NCBI RefSeq assembly: GCF_025141175.1
Contig: NZ_CP081155.1
Coordinates: forward strand, 2,943,001-3,007,000
Source of the DNA: Jannaschia sp. M317
GTDB taxonomy: Bacteria; Pseudomonadota; Alphaproteobacteria; Rhodobacterales; Rhodobacteraceae
DNA: 64,000 nucleotides
Direction: 5' to 3'
Under the pieces are notes generated by a model. It saw only the letters and a program-made list of their open reading frames with translations. It was not told where the DNA came from and did not search any database. Positions 36,751 to 45,951 of this stretch are shown piece by piece; within the stretch, counting starts at the first letter, position 1; the number at the start of each line of letters is the position of its first letter. The translations under genes were made by a program, and so were the position numbers.

Positions 36751-37832
36751 TCTGTGGCGTCGTCTTGTGGCGGCGCGCCCGCGTCGGTGCCGCGATACAG
36801 CAGGCTGGCCTTGTACTCGGCGACCACAAAGCGGGCCACAACACCCAGCGCAGCGGCCACCGGCACCGCAACCAGCATCCCGACGAAGCCATAGATCGAC
36901 CCGAAGGCAGACAACGCGAACAACAGCCAGACGGGATGCAGGCCCACGCTTTCTCCCACCAGTTTGGGCGTCAGCACGTTGCCCTCCAGGAACTGGCCGG
37001 CGACGAAGATGCCCGCAACCAGACCGATGGCGGTCCAATCCCCCCAGAACTGGAACAGCGCCAGCCCGATGGCCAACCCGCCCCCCACCAGCGCGCCGAC
37101 ATAGGGAATAAACGTCACCAGACCGGCAATGGCCCCGACGACCAATCCGAACTGCAACCCGACCAGCATCAGGGCAACCGAATAGAACGTTCCCAGGATC
37201 AGGCAGACCGTCCCTTGCCCGCGCACGAAGCTGGCCAGCGTCGCGTCGATCTGGCGAAAGATGCTTCGGATGGTGCCGACGTGGTCGCGCGGCAAGAGAT
37301 CGTCAATCCGGGCGACCATGTTGTCCCAGTCCAGCAGCAGGTAGAAGGCCACGACCGGGACGACGACCACAAAGACCACCGCGTTGACCACGCCAAAGAC
37401 ACCGGCCACCAATTGCTGCGCCAACTCTCCGCCGCGCGAACGGATCATTTCGCCCAGGTCGGCCAGGCCGGTGCGGATGATCCCGCCCTCGGCCACCAGA
37501 TCGGGGAACCGTGTCGTCAACCAGTCTCGCAGCGCGTTGAAATATTCTGGCGCGGCGCGGACCAGGGCCGTGGTCTGCTGCACCAACAACGGGATCACAA
37601 AGGCCACGACCACGATCAGCCCGGTCACCGCGATCACCGTGATCACCGCCGTGGCGGTGACCCTGCGAAAGCCCAGCGCCTCCAACCGGTCGGCCAGGGG
37701 ATCGAGCATATAGGCAATTGCGCCCCCCACGATAAAGGGCAACAGGATGGGGCCCAGATACCACAGGGTGACCAGAAAGGCGGCTGTCGCCAGCCCCCAA
37801 TAGGTTACCTGTTGCCGCACCGGCAAAGCCAT
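36747..37832 (-). CDS. AI-2E family transporter (PerM-like permease)
   Basis: Polytopic membrane protein of the AI-2E/PerM family, about eight segments. I use ATG at 37832 (MALPVRQQVTYWG), with GAGGGGG upstream; the TTG at 37856 has no such site. 361 aa. Family blocks: LLPFIVGGAIAYMLDPLADRLE, PVVAFYLLLDWDNM, and LVTFIPYVGALVGGGLA, GQFLEGNVLTPKLVGESVGLHP. Substrate not known; AI-2 export is family naming only. It couples to hdaA. Confidence 0.9.
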   Translation of the reverse strand: MALPVRQQVTYWGLATAAFLVTLWYLGPILLPFIVGGAIAYMLDPLADRLEALGFRRVTATAVITVIAVTGLIVVVAFVIPLLVQQTTALVRAAPEYFNALRDWLTTRFPDLVAEGGIIRTGLADLGEMIRSRGGELAQQLVAGVFGVVNAVVFVVVVPVVAFYLLLDWDNMVARIDDLLPRDHVGTIRSIFRQIDATLASFVRGQGTVCLILGTFYSVALMLVGLQFGLVVGAIAGLVTFIPYVGALVGGGLAIGLALFQFWGDWTAIGLVAGIFVAGQFLEGNVLTPKLVGESVGLHPVWLLFALSAFGSIYGFVGMLVAVPVAAALGVVARFVVAEYKASLLYRGTDAGAPPQDDATE

Positions 37833-37970
37833 GGCCGCCCCCTCGTTCGAATCCAACAGCGTCCTTATGACAGGCCCGATGCGCGCTCGAAAGCGGGCGC
37901 GGTCACTGCTTTCGAAATATCCCGGAACCCACGAAGGGGATCCCTAGACCTGCCCCCCGCGATCGGGTGA

Positions 37971-38423
37971 TCAGGCCAGCTGATCCTTGACCAGGGGGCC
38001 GACCTTGCCAAAGTCGATCTGCCCCGGATGGCGGCCCTTGAGCACGCCCATGACGCGGCCCATGTCCTTGACAGAGGTGGCCCCGGTTTCCTCGATGGCG
38101 GCGGCGACGGCGGCGTCGACCTCTTCGTCGGTCAGGCGGCGCGGCAGGAATTCCTCGATCACCTTGATCTCGGCGTTTTCCTGCTCTGCCAATTCCAGAC
38201 GGCCCGCCTCTTCGTAGGCGCGGGCGCTTTCCTGGCGTTGCTTGACCATCTTGGCCAGGATCGCTGTGATCTCCGGCTCGCCGACGGTGCCGCCTTCGGC
38301 GCGCAAGGCGATGTCCTTGTCCTTGATCGCGGCGTTGATCAGGCGCAGCGTGCTCAGACGCCGGGCGTCCTTGTCACGCATGGCCTCCTTGAGGCCGGAA
38401 GTCAGGCGGTCGCGCAATTCCAT
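37971..38423 (-). CDS. GatB/YqeY domain-containing protein
   Basis: A 150-aa YqeY family protein: MELRDRLTSGLKEAMRDKD at the N-terminus, LRLINAAIKDKD, MVKQRQESARAYEEAGR, EFLPRRLTDEEV and MGRVMGVLKGRHPGQIDFGKV. The domain resembles the tRNA-interacting tail of GatB, but the stand-alone protein's role is unclear. It diverges from carA across 161 bases. Confidence 0.93.
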   Translation of the reverse strand: MELRDRLTSGLKEAMRDKDARRLSTLRLINAAIKDKDIALRAEGGTVGEPEITAILAKMVKQRQESARAYEEAGRLELAEQENAEIKVIEEFLPRRLTDEEVDAAVAAAIEETGATSVKDMGRVMGVLKGRHPGQIDFGKVGPLVKDQLA

Positions 38424-38512
38424 CGGTGTCCCTCATCGTTGCCCGAAGCAAGGGGACCGCATAGCCCAAGCCGAACCTCCCCGCAACGCCCCGGCCTGCG
38501 ACCGCTGTGCCT

Positions 38513-38541
38513 TGACGCGCGGTGACCCCCTCCCTAGAAGC
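38513..38541 (+). promoter_or_regulatory. sigma-70-type promoter of carA
   Basis: TTGACG at 38513-38518 and TAGAAG at 38536-38541, exactly 17 bases apart, 44 bases before the carA ATG in the divergent gap. The -35 is a near-consensus hexamer; the -10 is weaker, as usual in this group. Confidence 0.6.
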
Positions 38542-38584
38542 CCGCGAGTTTGCCCGCATTCCTGACCCACCCCGGAGACATCCC

Positions 38585-39730
38585 ATGGCCCAGACGCCCA
38601 CCGCCTGCCTCGCCCTCGCAGATGGGACCATCTTCAAGGGTCGCGGCTTTGGTGCCACCGGCGTCGCCGTGGCGGAGCTGTGTTTCAACACCGCGATGAC
38701 CGGCTACCAGGAAATCATGACCGACCCGTCCTACGCCGGGCAGATCGTGACCTTTACCTTTCCGCATATCGGCAACACCGGCATCACCCCCGAAGACGAC
38801 GAAACGGCCGATCCCGTGGCCGCCGGCATGGTCGTCAAATGGGACCCGACGGAGCCGTCGAACTGGCGTGCCACCCGCGATCTGGAAGGCTGGCTGGAGG
38901 CGCGGGGCCGGATCGGCATGGGCGGGGTCGATACCCGCCGCCTGACCCGCGCGATCCGCCAGCAGGGTGCCCCTCATGTTGCCCTGGCCCATGACCCCGA
39001 GGGCAATTTCGATATCGAAGCCTTGGTGGCCAAGGCCCGCGCCTTCAAGGGTTTGGAAGGCATGGACCTCGCCCGTGACGTCACCACCGCCCAATCCTAC
39101 CGCTGGTCCGAGACGAAATGGGCCTGGGGACAGGGCTATGGCACGCAGGACGCGCCAAAGCACAAGGTCGTGGCCATCGACTACGGCGCAAAGCGCAATA
39201 TCCTGCGCTCGCTCGCGACCGTGGGCTGCGACGTCACCGTCCTGCCCGCGACCGCCACCGCCGCCGAGGTCAAGGCGCTGAACCCCGATGGATTGTTCCT
39301 GTCCAACGGTCCCGGCGATCCTGCAGCCACCGGCACCTACGCGGTGCCCATGATCCGGGAGATGATCGACAGCGGCCTGCCCGTCTTTGGCATCTGCCTG
39401 GGCCATCAGATGCTGGCGATGGCGCTGGGTGCCCGGACGGTCAAGATGAACCACGGTCATCACGGTGCGAACCACCCGGTGCAGCGGCATTCCGACGGCA
39501 AGGTGGAAATCACCTCGATGAACCATGGGTTCACGGTCGACAGCCAGTCCCTGCCCGAGGGTGTGGAAGAAACCCATGTCAGCCTGTTCGACGGGTCAAA
39601 CTGCGGCATCCGGCTGTCGAATCGCCCGGTCTTTTCGGTGCAGTACCACCCCGAGGCCAGCCCAGGCCCCCACGACAGCGCCTATTTGTTCGACGACTTC
39701 GCCGCGGCGATGGAAACGGCAAAGGCCTGA
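38585..39730 (+). CDS. carA: carbamoyl-phosphate synthase small subunit
   Basis: Glutaminase subunit supplying ammonia for carbamoyl phosphate (arginine and pyrimidine synthesis). ATG at 38585 gives 381 aa. N-terminal domain: NTAMTGYQEIMTDPSYAGQIV. The class I amidotransferase domain has VFGICLGHQMLA with the catalytic Cys, NHGHHGANHPV, and VQYHPEASPGP with the His/Glu. carB is not adjacent. Confidence 0.97.
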   Translation: MAQTPTACLALADGTIFKGRGFGATGVAVAELCFNTAMTGYQEIMTDPSYAGQIVTFTFPHIGNTGITPEDDETADPVAAGMVVKWDPTEPSNWRATRDLEGWLEARGRIGMGGVDTRRLTRAIRQQGAPHVALAHDPEGNFDIEALVAKARAFKGLEGMDLARDVTTAQSYRWSETKWAWGQGYGTQDAPKHKVVAIDYGAKRNILRSLATVGCDVTVLPATATAAEVKALNPDGLFLSNGPGDPAATGTYAVPMIREMIDSGLPVFGICLGHQMLAMALGARTVKMNHGHHGANHPVQRHSDGKVEITSMNHGFTVDSQSLPEGVEETHVSLFDGSNCGIRLSNRPVFSVQYHPEASPGPHDSAYLFDDFAAAMETAKA

Positions 39731-39782
39731 TGACAGGTATCGCAAGGAAACCGCGGGGGTTTTCCGGCCTCAGGCTGCGTAG

Positions 39783-39797
39783 TTAACGCTTTGTTAA
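39783..39797. promoter_or_regulatory. CtrA box upstream of the MshEN-GT2 gene
   Basis: TTAA, seven bases, TTAA: an exact full CtrA consensus, in a genome where TTAA is rare. It lies 43 bases before the start codon at 39841. This suggests direct CtrA control of the glycosyltransferase gene. Confidence 0.65.
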
Positions 39798-39840
39798 TGC
39801 TTTGGCGCAACGCTCGGGAGTGAAACCACCGGGGTGACCC

Positions 39841-42066
39841 TTGCCGAAGGTCTTCGACCTCCACGCCGCCGATCCGCCTGACAGGAACGGGTCAGCCGCG
39901 CGCCTGTCCGATGGCGCGGGCAGCTTGCTGCGTGAGCAAGCCGCGTTTCGCAGCGCGACCCGCGCGGGGCAGGTCGCACCGATCCCGACCCCGCCGCGCG
40001 ATCCGGTCGTGGTGCCTTTTCCCAGCCTGCCGGGTCGGTCCGTCACGCCCAGCCTGCGCCGCCCGTTCCAGCCGCGCCCCATCACGCTCTATGATATTCC
40101 CGGCAGCCCGCCTCGGTTTCAGACCAGCGCCGTCAGGTTCCGCCGCGCGCCTTATGTCCGCCGTCTGCCGATCGGAAAGATCCTGCTCGACAACGGGGCC
40201 GTGTCCGAGGCCGGGCTGCGCCGCGCTCTGGCCATGCAGAAGGAACTGGGCCTCAGGCTTGGCGACCTTCTGGTGCAAACGGGCGAGGCCAGTGACACCG
40301 ACGTAACCGCCGCCTTGGGCCTGCAATATGGCATGGGGGTCGCGCTGCCGGCGCCCCGGACGACGCCCGCCTTCGATGCGCTCGCGCGTCACCTTCCGCT
40401 CGCTCAGGTTCTGGAATTCCGGGCCCTGCCCTGGTCGCGGATCGGCAGCCGGACCACGATTGCCACGACCCGTCCAGACCGGATTGACGAACTCTCTGCG
40501 CAATTGCCCCCGACCTTGGGGGATTGCAACTTTGCCGTCGTTTCCGAAAGCGCGTTTGACGCGCGCCTGCACGCCTTGCACGGGGCCGCAATGGCCCGCG
40601 CCGCCGAATGTCGGGTGCCCGAACACGAAAGCTGCCGCCGATTGCGCGCCCGCGGCGGGGCGACGATGCTGGCGGCGGGGCTTGTCGCGCTGCTGGCCCT
40701 TGCGATTGCCTTTCCGGCGGGGGCGCTCCGCTTTGCCACGCTGGCAGGGTTGATCGTCTTGACGCTCAACATCGGCTTGCGGGCTGCTGCCCTGTGGTCG
40801 CTGCGCCAGGGGCGGCGCGACGGCGGGGCATTCTGCACCGTACGCACCGCCCGCGCGGCGGCAGCCCCCCTGCCGGTGATCACGATCCTCGTCCCCCTCC
40901 ACCGAGAGCCGGAGATCGCGACAGCTCTGACCAAACGCCTGTCACGCCTCGACTATCCGCGCCCGCTGCTGGATATCTGCATCGTGGTCGAGGCGGACGA
41001 TCAGATCACCCGCGATGCCCTGGCCCAGGCGAACCTGCCCGTCTGGATGCGTGTCATCCCCGTGCCCGACGGTCAGCCGCGCACCAAGCCACGGGCCATG
41101 AACTACGCGCTGAACTTTGCGCGCGGGTCGATCATCGGGATCTACGATGCCGAAGACGCCCCCGCCGCCGACCAGTTGCGCCGTGTCGCGGCGCGTTTTC
41201 AAACCGCCCCGCTGGAGGTGGCCTGCCTGCAAGGCAGGCTCGATTACTACAACCCGACGCGCAACTGGATGTCGCGGTGTTTCACCATCGAATACGCCAA
41301 CTGGTTCCGCATGGTTCTGCCCGGCATCGCGCGCCTTGGCCTGGTGGTGCCGCTGGGCGGCACGACGCTGTTCTTCCGCCGCTCCGCGTTGGAGGCGGTG
41401 GGGGCCTGGGACGCGCACAACGTAACCGAGGACGCGGATCTGGGCGTGCGCCTTGCCCGCCGCGGCCTGCGCACAGAAATCCTCGATACGACCACCCTGG
41501 AAGAGGCCAACGCCCACCCCATCGCCTGGGTCAAGCAGCGGTCGCGCTGGATGAAGGGCTACATCCTGACCTGGGCCGTCCACAACCGGGAGCCGCGCGC
41601 GCTGTGGCGTGACCTGGGGCCAAAGCGGTTCTTCGGTTTTCAACTGCAATTCATGGGCGCAATCCTGAACACGGTACTGATGCCGGTGCTCTGGTCGACC
41701 ATCGTCTTGGCGTTCGGGCTTTGGCATCCAATCCGCGACTGGCTGCCCGGGGGCAATGCCCTGCCACTGGCGCTGTTCTTTGCGGTCATGACGGCGGCGA
41801 ACCTTGGGCTGGCCATGGCGGGGTGTTCGACACCCCACCACCGCAAATTGCGGATCTGGACAATCACCATGGAGCTCTACTTTGCGCTGGCCACCCTGGC
41901 CGTCGCCAAGGCCCTGACGGAGATCGTCCTGCGACCGTTCCACTGGGACAAGACCGTCCACGGCAGTTTTGGCGGCGACGATTCCAGCGCCGAGATCGAC
42001 ACGCTCCACAATGGTATGGCCACGCTGGGGGAAACGGCCCGTCCGGGGTCCGGGGCAACGCCTTAG
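39841..42066 (+). CDS. MshEN-domain GT2 membrane glycosyltransferase
   Basis: Large membrane GT2 enzyme of the polysaccharide-synthase type, 741 aa. Residues 110-162 contain two 24-residue MshEN motifs (110-133 and 139-162) separated by exactly five residues. Copy 2 has the full R-L-G start, G148 and Q162; copy 1 starts P-I-G. Two membrane segments (about 274-315) precede the GT2 domain, with EADD (384-387), DAED (436-439), TEDADLG (529-535) and QRSRWMKGY (566-574, the Q-x-x-R-W). Further membrane segments lie at 605-660 and 680-700. TTG start, no ATG nearby. The polymer is unknown. Confidence 0.9.
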   Translation: MPKVFDLHAADPPDRNGSAARLSDGAGSLLREQAAFRSATRAGQVAPIPTPPRDPVVVPFPSLPGRSVTPSLRRPFQPRPITLYDIPGSPPRFQTSAVRFRRAPYVRRLPIGKILLDNGAVSEAGLRRALAMQKELGLRLGDLLVQTGEASDTDVTAALGLQYGMGVALPAPRTTPAFDALARHLPLAQVLEFRALPWSRIGSRTTIATTRPDRIDELSAQLPPTLGDCNFAVVSESAFDARLHALHGAAMARAAECRVPEHESCRRLRARGGATMLAAGLVALLALAIAFPAGALRFATLAGLIVLTLNIGLRAAALWSLRQGRRDGGAFCTVRTARAAAAPLPVITILVPLHREPEIATALTKRLSRLDYPRPLLDICIVVEADDQITRDALAQANLPVWMRVIPVPDGQPRTKPRAMNYALNFARGSIIGIYDAEDAPAADQLRRVAARFQTAPLEVACLQGRLDYYNPTRNWMSRCFTIEYANWFRMVLPGIARLGLVVPLGGTTLFFRRSALEAVGAWDAHNVTEDADLGVRLARRGLRTEILDTTTLEEANAHPIAWVKQRSRWMKGYILTWAVHNREPRALWRDLGPKRFFGFQLQFMGAILNTVLMPVLWSTIVLAFGLWHPIRDWLPGGNALPLALFFAVMTAANLGLAMAGCSTPHHRKLRIWTITMELYFALATLAVAKALTEIVLRPFHWDKTVHGSFGGDDSSAEIDTLHNGMATLGETARPGSGATP

Positions 42067-42108
42067 ACAGGGGCTTGTGGCAAAGCCTTGTTCAAGGCGT
42101 CGCACCCG

Positions 42109-42741
42109 TCACAGGCTGCGCGACTCTTCGCGAAGGCGTACTTCGAAGGCGGTGCTCAGGTGTTGACGCAATGCCTCGGCCGCGCGCGCGCCGTCCCGCG
42201 CGGCGATGGCCGCCACGATTGCCTCATGTTCCGCCAGCGCCGTCTCGCCCCGTCCCTCGGCGGCCAGCGACGTCGTCGCCATCAGCGCCATGGACCGGTG
42301 CACCATGCTCAGCTGCTGCACCAGATAGCGGTTGTGGGACGCCAGGTGGATCTGGCCATGAAACCGCCGGTTGGCCCGTGCCAGCGCGTTGGCATTGCCC
42401 AGCAGCGCGCGGTCTTCCTCGACCATCGCCGCCAGAACCGCGATTTCCTCGCGCGCGGCATGTTGCGCGGCCAGACGCGCGGCCAGGGCCTCCAACTCGG
42501 TGCGCACGGCGTAAAGCTCCGCCATCTGATCGTGGCTGAGCGAGGCGACGATCAAGGACCGTCCGTCCCGCGTCAACAGGGCCTGCGTCTCCAACCTTTG
42601 CAGGGCCTCGCGCACGGGGGTGCGGCTGACACCGAAACGGTCGGCCAGTTCGCTTTCGACCAACCGGTCGCCGGGGCGATAGACGCCCTGGTCGATCGCA
42701 TCCAGGATCAGGGCATGGGCGTCTTTCTGACTGGGCTGCAC
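42109..42741 (-). CDS. GntR family regulator (FCD type)
   Basis: A 210-aa repressor. The N-terminal winged helix is visible (residues 8-70: GVYRPGDRLVESELADRFGV, SRTPVREALQRLE). A C-terminal helical FCD domain follows, with the metal/ligand His-containing helix region (ANRRFHGQIHLASHN, HRSMALM, HEAIVAAIAARD). It diverges from the HAD nucleotidase gene. A possible binder of the TTGGTATACCAA site at 16582, but that is inference. Confidence 0.93.
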   Translation of the reverse strand: MQPSQKDAHALILDAIDQGVYRPGDRLVESELADRFGVSRTPVREALQRLETQALLTRDGRSLIVASLSHDQMAELYAVRTELEALAARLAAQHAAREEIAVLAAMVEEDRALLGNANALARANRRFHGQIHLASHNRYLVQQLSMVHRSMALMATTSLAAEGRGETALAEHEAIVAAIAARDGARAAEALRQHLSTAFEVRLREESRSL

Positions 42742-42825
42742 GTCACTCTCCTGACCGGTTCGGGCCGCAGGACCCTAGACGCCGCCCCCTTGCGGTTCAA
42801 CCGCTTGCCGACTAGCCCCCAATGC

Positions 42826-43491
42826 ATGCGAGGCTTTGACCATATCGAAACCTGGGTCTTTGACCTGGACGAAACGCTTTATCCCCAGGGGGCCCCCCTG
42901 TTTCCGCAGATCGAGGCGCGCATGACGCGCTGGATCACCGGATACCTGGGCGTCAGCGAGGCCGAGGCCGACCGCCTGCGCCACCGCTGGTGGCACGACC
43001 ACGGCACCACGCTGGCCGGCCTGATGCTGGAACACGGTGCCGACCCAGAGCCGTTTCTGGACGACGTGCACGACATCGACTTTACCGTGCTGGACGCAGA
43101 TCCGCGCCTGCGGGCCCAGATCCAGGCCCTGCCGGGTCGAAAGATCATCTTCACCAATGGCACCGCCCCCTATGCGGAACGGGTCCTGGCGGCACGCGGA
43201 TTGACCGGTCTGTGGGACGCCGTGCACGGCATCGAACACGCGGGCTTTACCTCCAAGCCGCATGCGGATGCCTATGCCCGCGTCTTTGCCCGCGACGGCC
43301 TGACCCCGCACCGCGCCGCCATGTTCGAGGATTCGCCCCGCAACCTGCTGGTGCCCCACGACCTGGGCCTGACAACCGTTCAGGTCGGTGCCGCGCGCGC
43401 CGAGGGGGCCCATATCCACCACCACACCGATGATCTGACAGGGTTCCTGCGCGGCATCCTGTCCCCTGTCACGGCCCCCGGAACGCCCTAA
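42826..43491 (+). CDS. pyrimidine 5'-nucleotidase (HAD superfamily)
   Basis: HAD-fold phosphatase of the SDT1-like group. ATG at 42826 (MRGFDHIETWVFDLDETLYP) gives 221 aa. Motif I is DLDETLY, motif II FTNGT, motif III lysine in TSKPHADAY, and motif IV MFEDSPRNL. DLDETLYPQG is characteristic of pyrimidine 5'-nucleotidases. Confidence 0.92.
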   Translation: MRGFDHIETWVFDLDETLYPQGAPLFPQIEARMTRWITGYLGVSEAEADRLRHRWWHDHGTTLAGLMLEHGADPEPFLDDVHDIDFTVLDADPRLRAQIQALPGRKIIFTNGTAPYAERVLAARGLTGLWDAVHGIEHAGFTSKPHADAYARVFARDGLTPHRAAMFEDSPRNLLVPHDLGLTTVQVGAARAEGAHIHHHTDDLTGFLRGILSPVTAPGTP

Positions 43492-43501
43492 GTTCGCACG
43501 C

Positions 43502-44680
43502 ATGCAGCACGATACCGACATCCTGATTTCCGGAGCGGGCCTTGCAGGTCTGGCCGCCGCCTGCGCCCTGGGCGCCGAAGGCCACCGCGTGACCCTGGTC
43601 GACCCCGCGCCCCCCGTCACCGGAGAGGACGCGCCTGGATCCGACCTGCGCACCACCGCGCTCTTGCAACCGGCACGCGATCTGCTGGATCGGGCCGGGG
43701 CCTGGGACAGCCTCGCCCCGCTGGCTGCCCCGCTTTCGGTGATGCGGGTTGTCGACGCCGCCAGGATGCCGCCCGTGGCGCGCGATTTCGTCAGCGACGA
43801 CATCTCTGACGCGCCGTTCGGCTGGAACTTTCCCAACTGGCTGCTGCGGCGCGAACTGCTGGCACGGCTCGCCGCGCTGCCGTCGGTCACGCCCCGGTTC
43901 GACACCGCCGTCACCGCGCTGTTCGCCCGCAGCAGCGGCGCGCGCGTCACCCTGTCGGACGGCAGCCGGATCACCGCAGCGCTGGTGATCGCCTGCGATG
44001 GCCGCGACAGCCCCCTGCGCACTCTGGCCGGCATCGGGGCGCGTACGGTGGACTATGGGCAGACGGCAATCGTGTTCGCCGTGGACCATGCCACGCCCCA
44101 TGACAATGTCTCGACCGAGGTTCATCGCAGCGGCGGGCCCTTCACTTTGGTGCCTCTGCCCGACCGGGACGGCACGCACCGCTCCGCCGTGGTCTGGATG
44201 GACGCGACCGAGGAACAGACCCGCCGCATGGCCCTGGACGACGCGATCTTTTCGGCCGAGGCGAATGACCGCGCGGCGGATATCCTTGGGCCGCTCACCC
44301 TGTCGTCACGCCGGGCCGCCTGGCCGATCATCAGCCGGTTGGCCGACCGCCTGACCGCCCCACGCCTGGCGCTCGCCGCCGAGGCGGCCCACGTCATGCC
44401 GCCCATCGGGGCGCAGGGTCTGAACACCTCGCTCAAGGATATCGCCACCCTGCGGGACCTTGCGGCGTCACACCCGGTCGGCACGCCCCAGATGCTCACC
44501 GCCTATCAGCGCCGCCGCTGGCCGGACATGGCCGCGCGTATGGCCGGGATCGACCTGCTCAATCGCACCTCGATCACCGACCAGCAGGCGGTTCAACACC
44601 TTCGCGGCCTGGGCCTGCGCGCCCTGCACGACCTGGCCCCGATCCGACGCAACCTCATGCGCCTGGGGCTGGGCACCTGA
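43502..44680 (+). CDS. UbiH/UbiF/COQ6 family FAD monooxygenase
   Basis: Flavoprotein hydroxylase, probably a ubiquinone ring hydroxylase. 392 aa with GXGXXG motif ISGAGLAGLAAACALGAEG, the DG motif CDGRDSPLR, and the second FAD motif RLALAAEAAHVMPPIGAQGLNTSL, where the usual G-D of the GD motif reads A-E. The exact step cannot be told from this sequence. It lies 10 bases after the nucleotidase gene on the same strand. Confidence 0.9.
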   Translation: MQHDTDILISGAGLAGLAAACALGAEGHRVTLVDPAPPVTGEDAPGSDLRTTALLQPARDLLDRAGAWDSLAPLAAPLSVMRVVDAARMPPVARDFVSDDISDAPFGWNFPNWLLRRELLARLAALPSVTPRFDTAVTALFARSSGARVTLSDGSRITAALVIACDGRDSPLRTLAGIGARTVDYGQTAIVFAVDHATPHDNVSTEVHRSGGPFTLVPLPDRDGTHRSAVVWMDATEEQTRRMALDDAIFSAEANDRAADILGPLTLSSRRAAWPIISRLADRLTAPRLALAAEAAHVMPPIGAQGLNTSLKDIATLRDLAASHPVGTPQMLTAYQRRRWPDMAARMAGIDLLNRTSITDQQAVQHLRGLGLRALHDLAPIRRNLMRLGLGT

Positions 44681-44731
44681 CGCCCGCTTTCCTCTGGCCG
44701 TGAATACCGCTGGCAGGCGCCGCAGGCCGTA

Positions 44732-44746
44732 GGGGGCAGAGCCCCC
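44732..44746. terminator. short GC hairpin in the convergent gap
   Basis: GGGGGC and GCCCCC pair around AGA between two converging genes. There is no T-tract. A weak bidirectional terminator is possible. Confidence 0.35.
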
Positions 44747-44757
44747 CGCGCACCGCT

Positions 44758-45885
44758 TTACCCGAACACATCGTCCACGACCGCCCGCAACCGCGCCAAT
44801 GTCCCGTCCACGTCCTTCAACTTGTCCAGTCCAAACAGCCCGATCCGGAAGGTCGAGAAGCCGTCCGGCTCTCCGACCTGCAACGGCACGCCCGCCGCGA
44901 TCTGCATCCCCCGTGTGGCAAAGGCGCGGCCGGTCTTGACCTCGTCGGACGGCGCATAGCTGACGACCACACCCGGCGCGGCAAATCCGTCGGCGGCGAC
45001 CGATCGAATGCCCTTGGCCGCGAACATCTCACGGACCTTGGTGCCCAGTTCCCATTGCGCCGACTTCAACCGCGCAAACCCGTGGTCCCGCGTCTCGTCC
45101 AAGGTGTCGCGGAACAGGCGCAGGGCATCCGTGGGCATCGTCGCGTGATAGGCATGCCCGCCGCCCAGATAGGCATCCATGATCGAGGACCATTTCTTCA
45201 GGTCCAGCGCAAAACTGTCAGAGGTCGTCGCCTCTATCCGCGCCCGCGCCCGGTCCGACAGCATCACAAGCCCCGCGCAGGGCGACGCGCTCCAGCCCTT
45301 CTGCGGGGCAGACAGCAGAACATCGACACCGGTGGCGCGCATGTCCACCCAGACGCAGCCCGAGGCGATGCAATCCAGCACCATCAGCGCGCCGACCTCG
45401 TGCGCCGCATCCGCCAGCGCCGTGATGTAATCATCCGGCAGGATAACCCCGGCAGAGGTTTCCACGTGGGGCGCAAAAACGACGTCCGGCGTGGTTTCCC
45501 GGATGCGGGCCACGACCTCTTCGATGGGGGCCGGGGCGAACGGGGCCTGCGGATCGTTGCCCAGCTGGCGCGCCTTCATGACCTCCGTGCCCTCGGAAAA
45601 GGCCCCGGCCTCCAGAATCTGTGACCACCGGTAAGAGAACCAGCCGTTGCGCACGATCAGGGCCCTGGATCCCTGCCCGAACTGCCGGGCCACGGCCTCC
45701 ATCCCATAGGTGCCTCCGCCGGGGACGATGACCGCATGATCCGCGCCGTACACCTCGCACAGCCCCGTGTGCAGGTCGCGCATGACGCCCTGAAATGCCG
45801 CACTCATCGAGTTCAGCGACCGGTCGGTGAAGACCACCGAGAATTCATCCAACCCCTGCGGGTCCACGTCGTCGCGCAATGCCAT
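44758..45885 (-). CDS. class V aminotransferase (alanine/serine--glyoxylate type)
   Basis: PLP enzyme of the alanine-glyoxylate / serine-pyruvate aminotransferase group, 375 aa. The PLP lysine is in SAPQKGWSASPCAG, with LDCIASGCVWVDM for the ring-interacting Asp. VPGGGTYGMEAVARQ is the phosphate cup, and FAPHVETSAGV a substrate loop. The exact amino donor is not clear. Convergent with the UbiH gene. Confidence 0.9.
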   Translation of the reverse strand: MALRDDVDPQGLDEFSVVFTDRSLNSMSAAFQGVMRDLHTGLCEVYGADHAVIVPGGGTYGMEAVARQFGQGSRALIVRNGWFSYRWSQILEAGAFSEGTEVMKARQLGNDPQAPFAPAPIEEVVARIRETTPDVVFAPHVETSAGVILPDDYITALADAAHEVGALMVLDCIASGCVWVDMRATGVDVLLSAPQKGWSASPCAGLVMLSDRARARIEATTSDSFALDLKKWSSIMDAYLGGGHAYHATMPTDALRLFRDTLDETRDHGFARLKSAQWELGTKVREMFAAKGIRSVAADGFAAPGVVVSYAPSDEVKTGRAFATRGMQIAAGVPLQVGEPDGFSTFRIGLFGLDKLKDVDGTLARLRAVVDDVFG

Positions 45886-45951
45886 GCCGGCCTCCTGTGT
45901 CTCGTTGGCGGCAACATTCCACGGCGCGCGCGCCGGCGCAAATGCCTCCGC

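Noticed and set aside
39892..40902. 336-codon minus frame opposite the MshEN region
   Set aside because: Arg/Gly/Gln-rich shadow of the glycosyltransferase gene.
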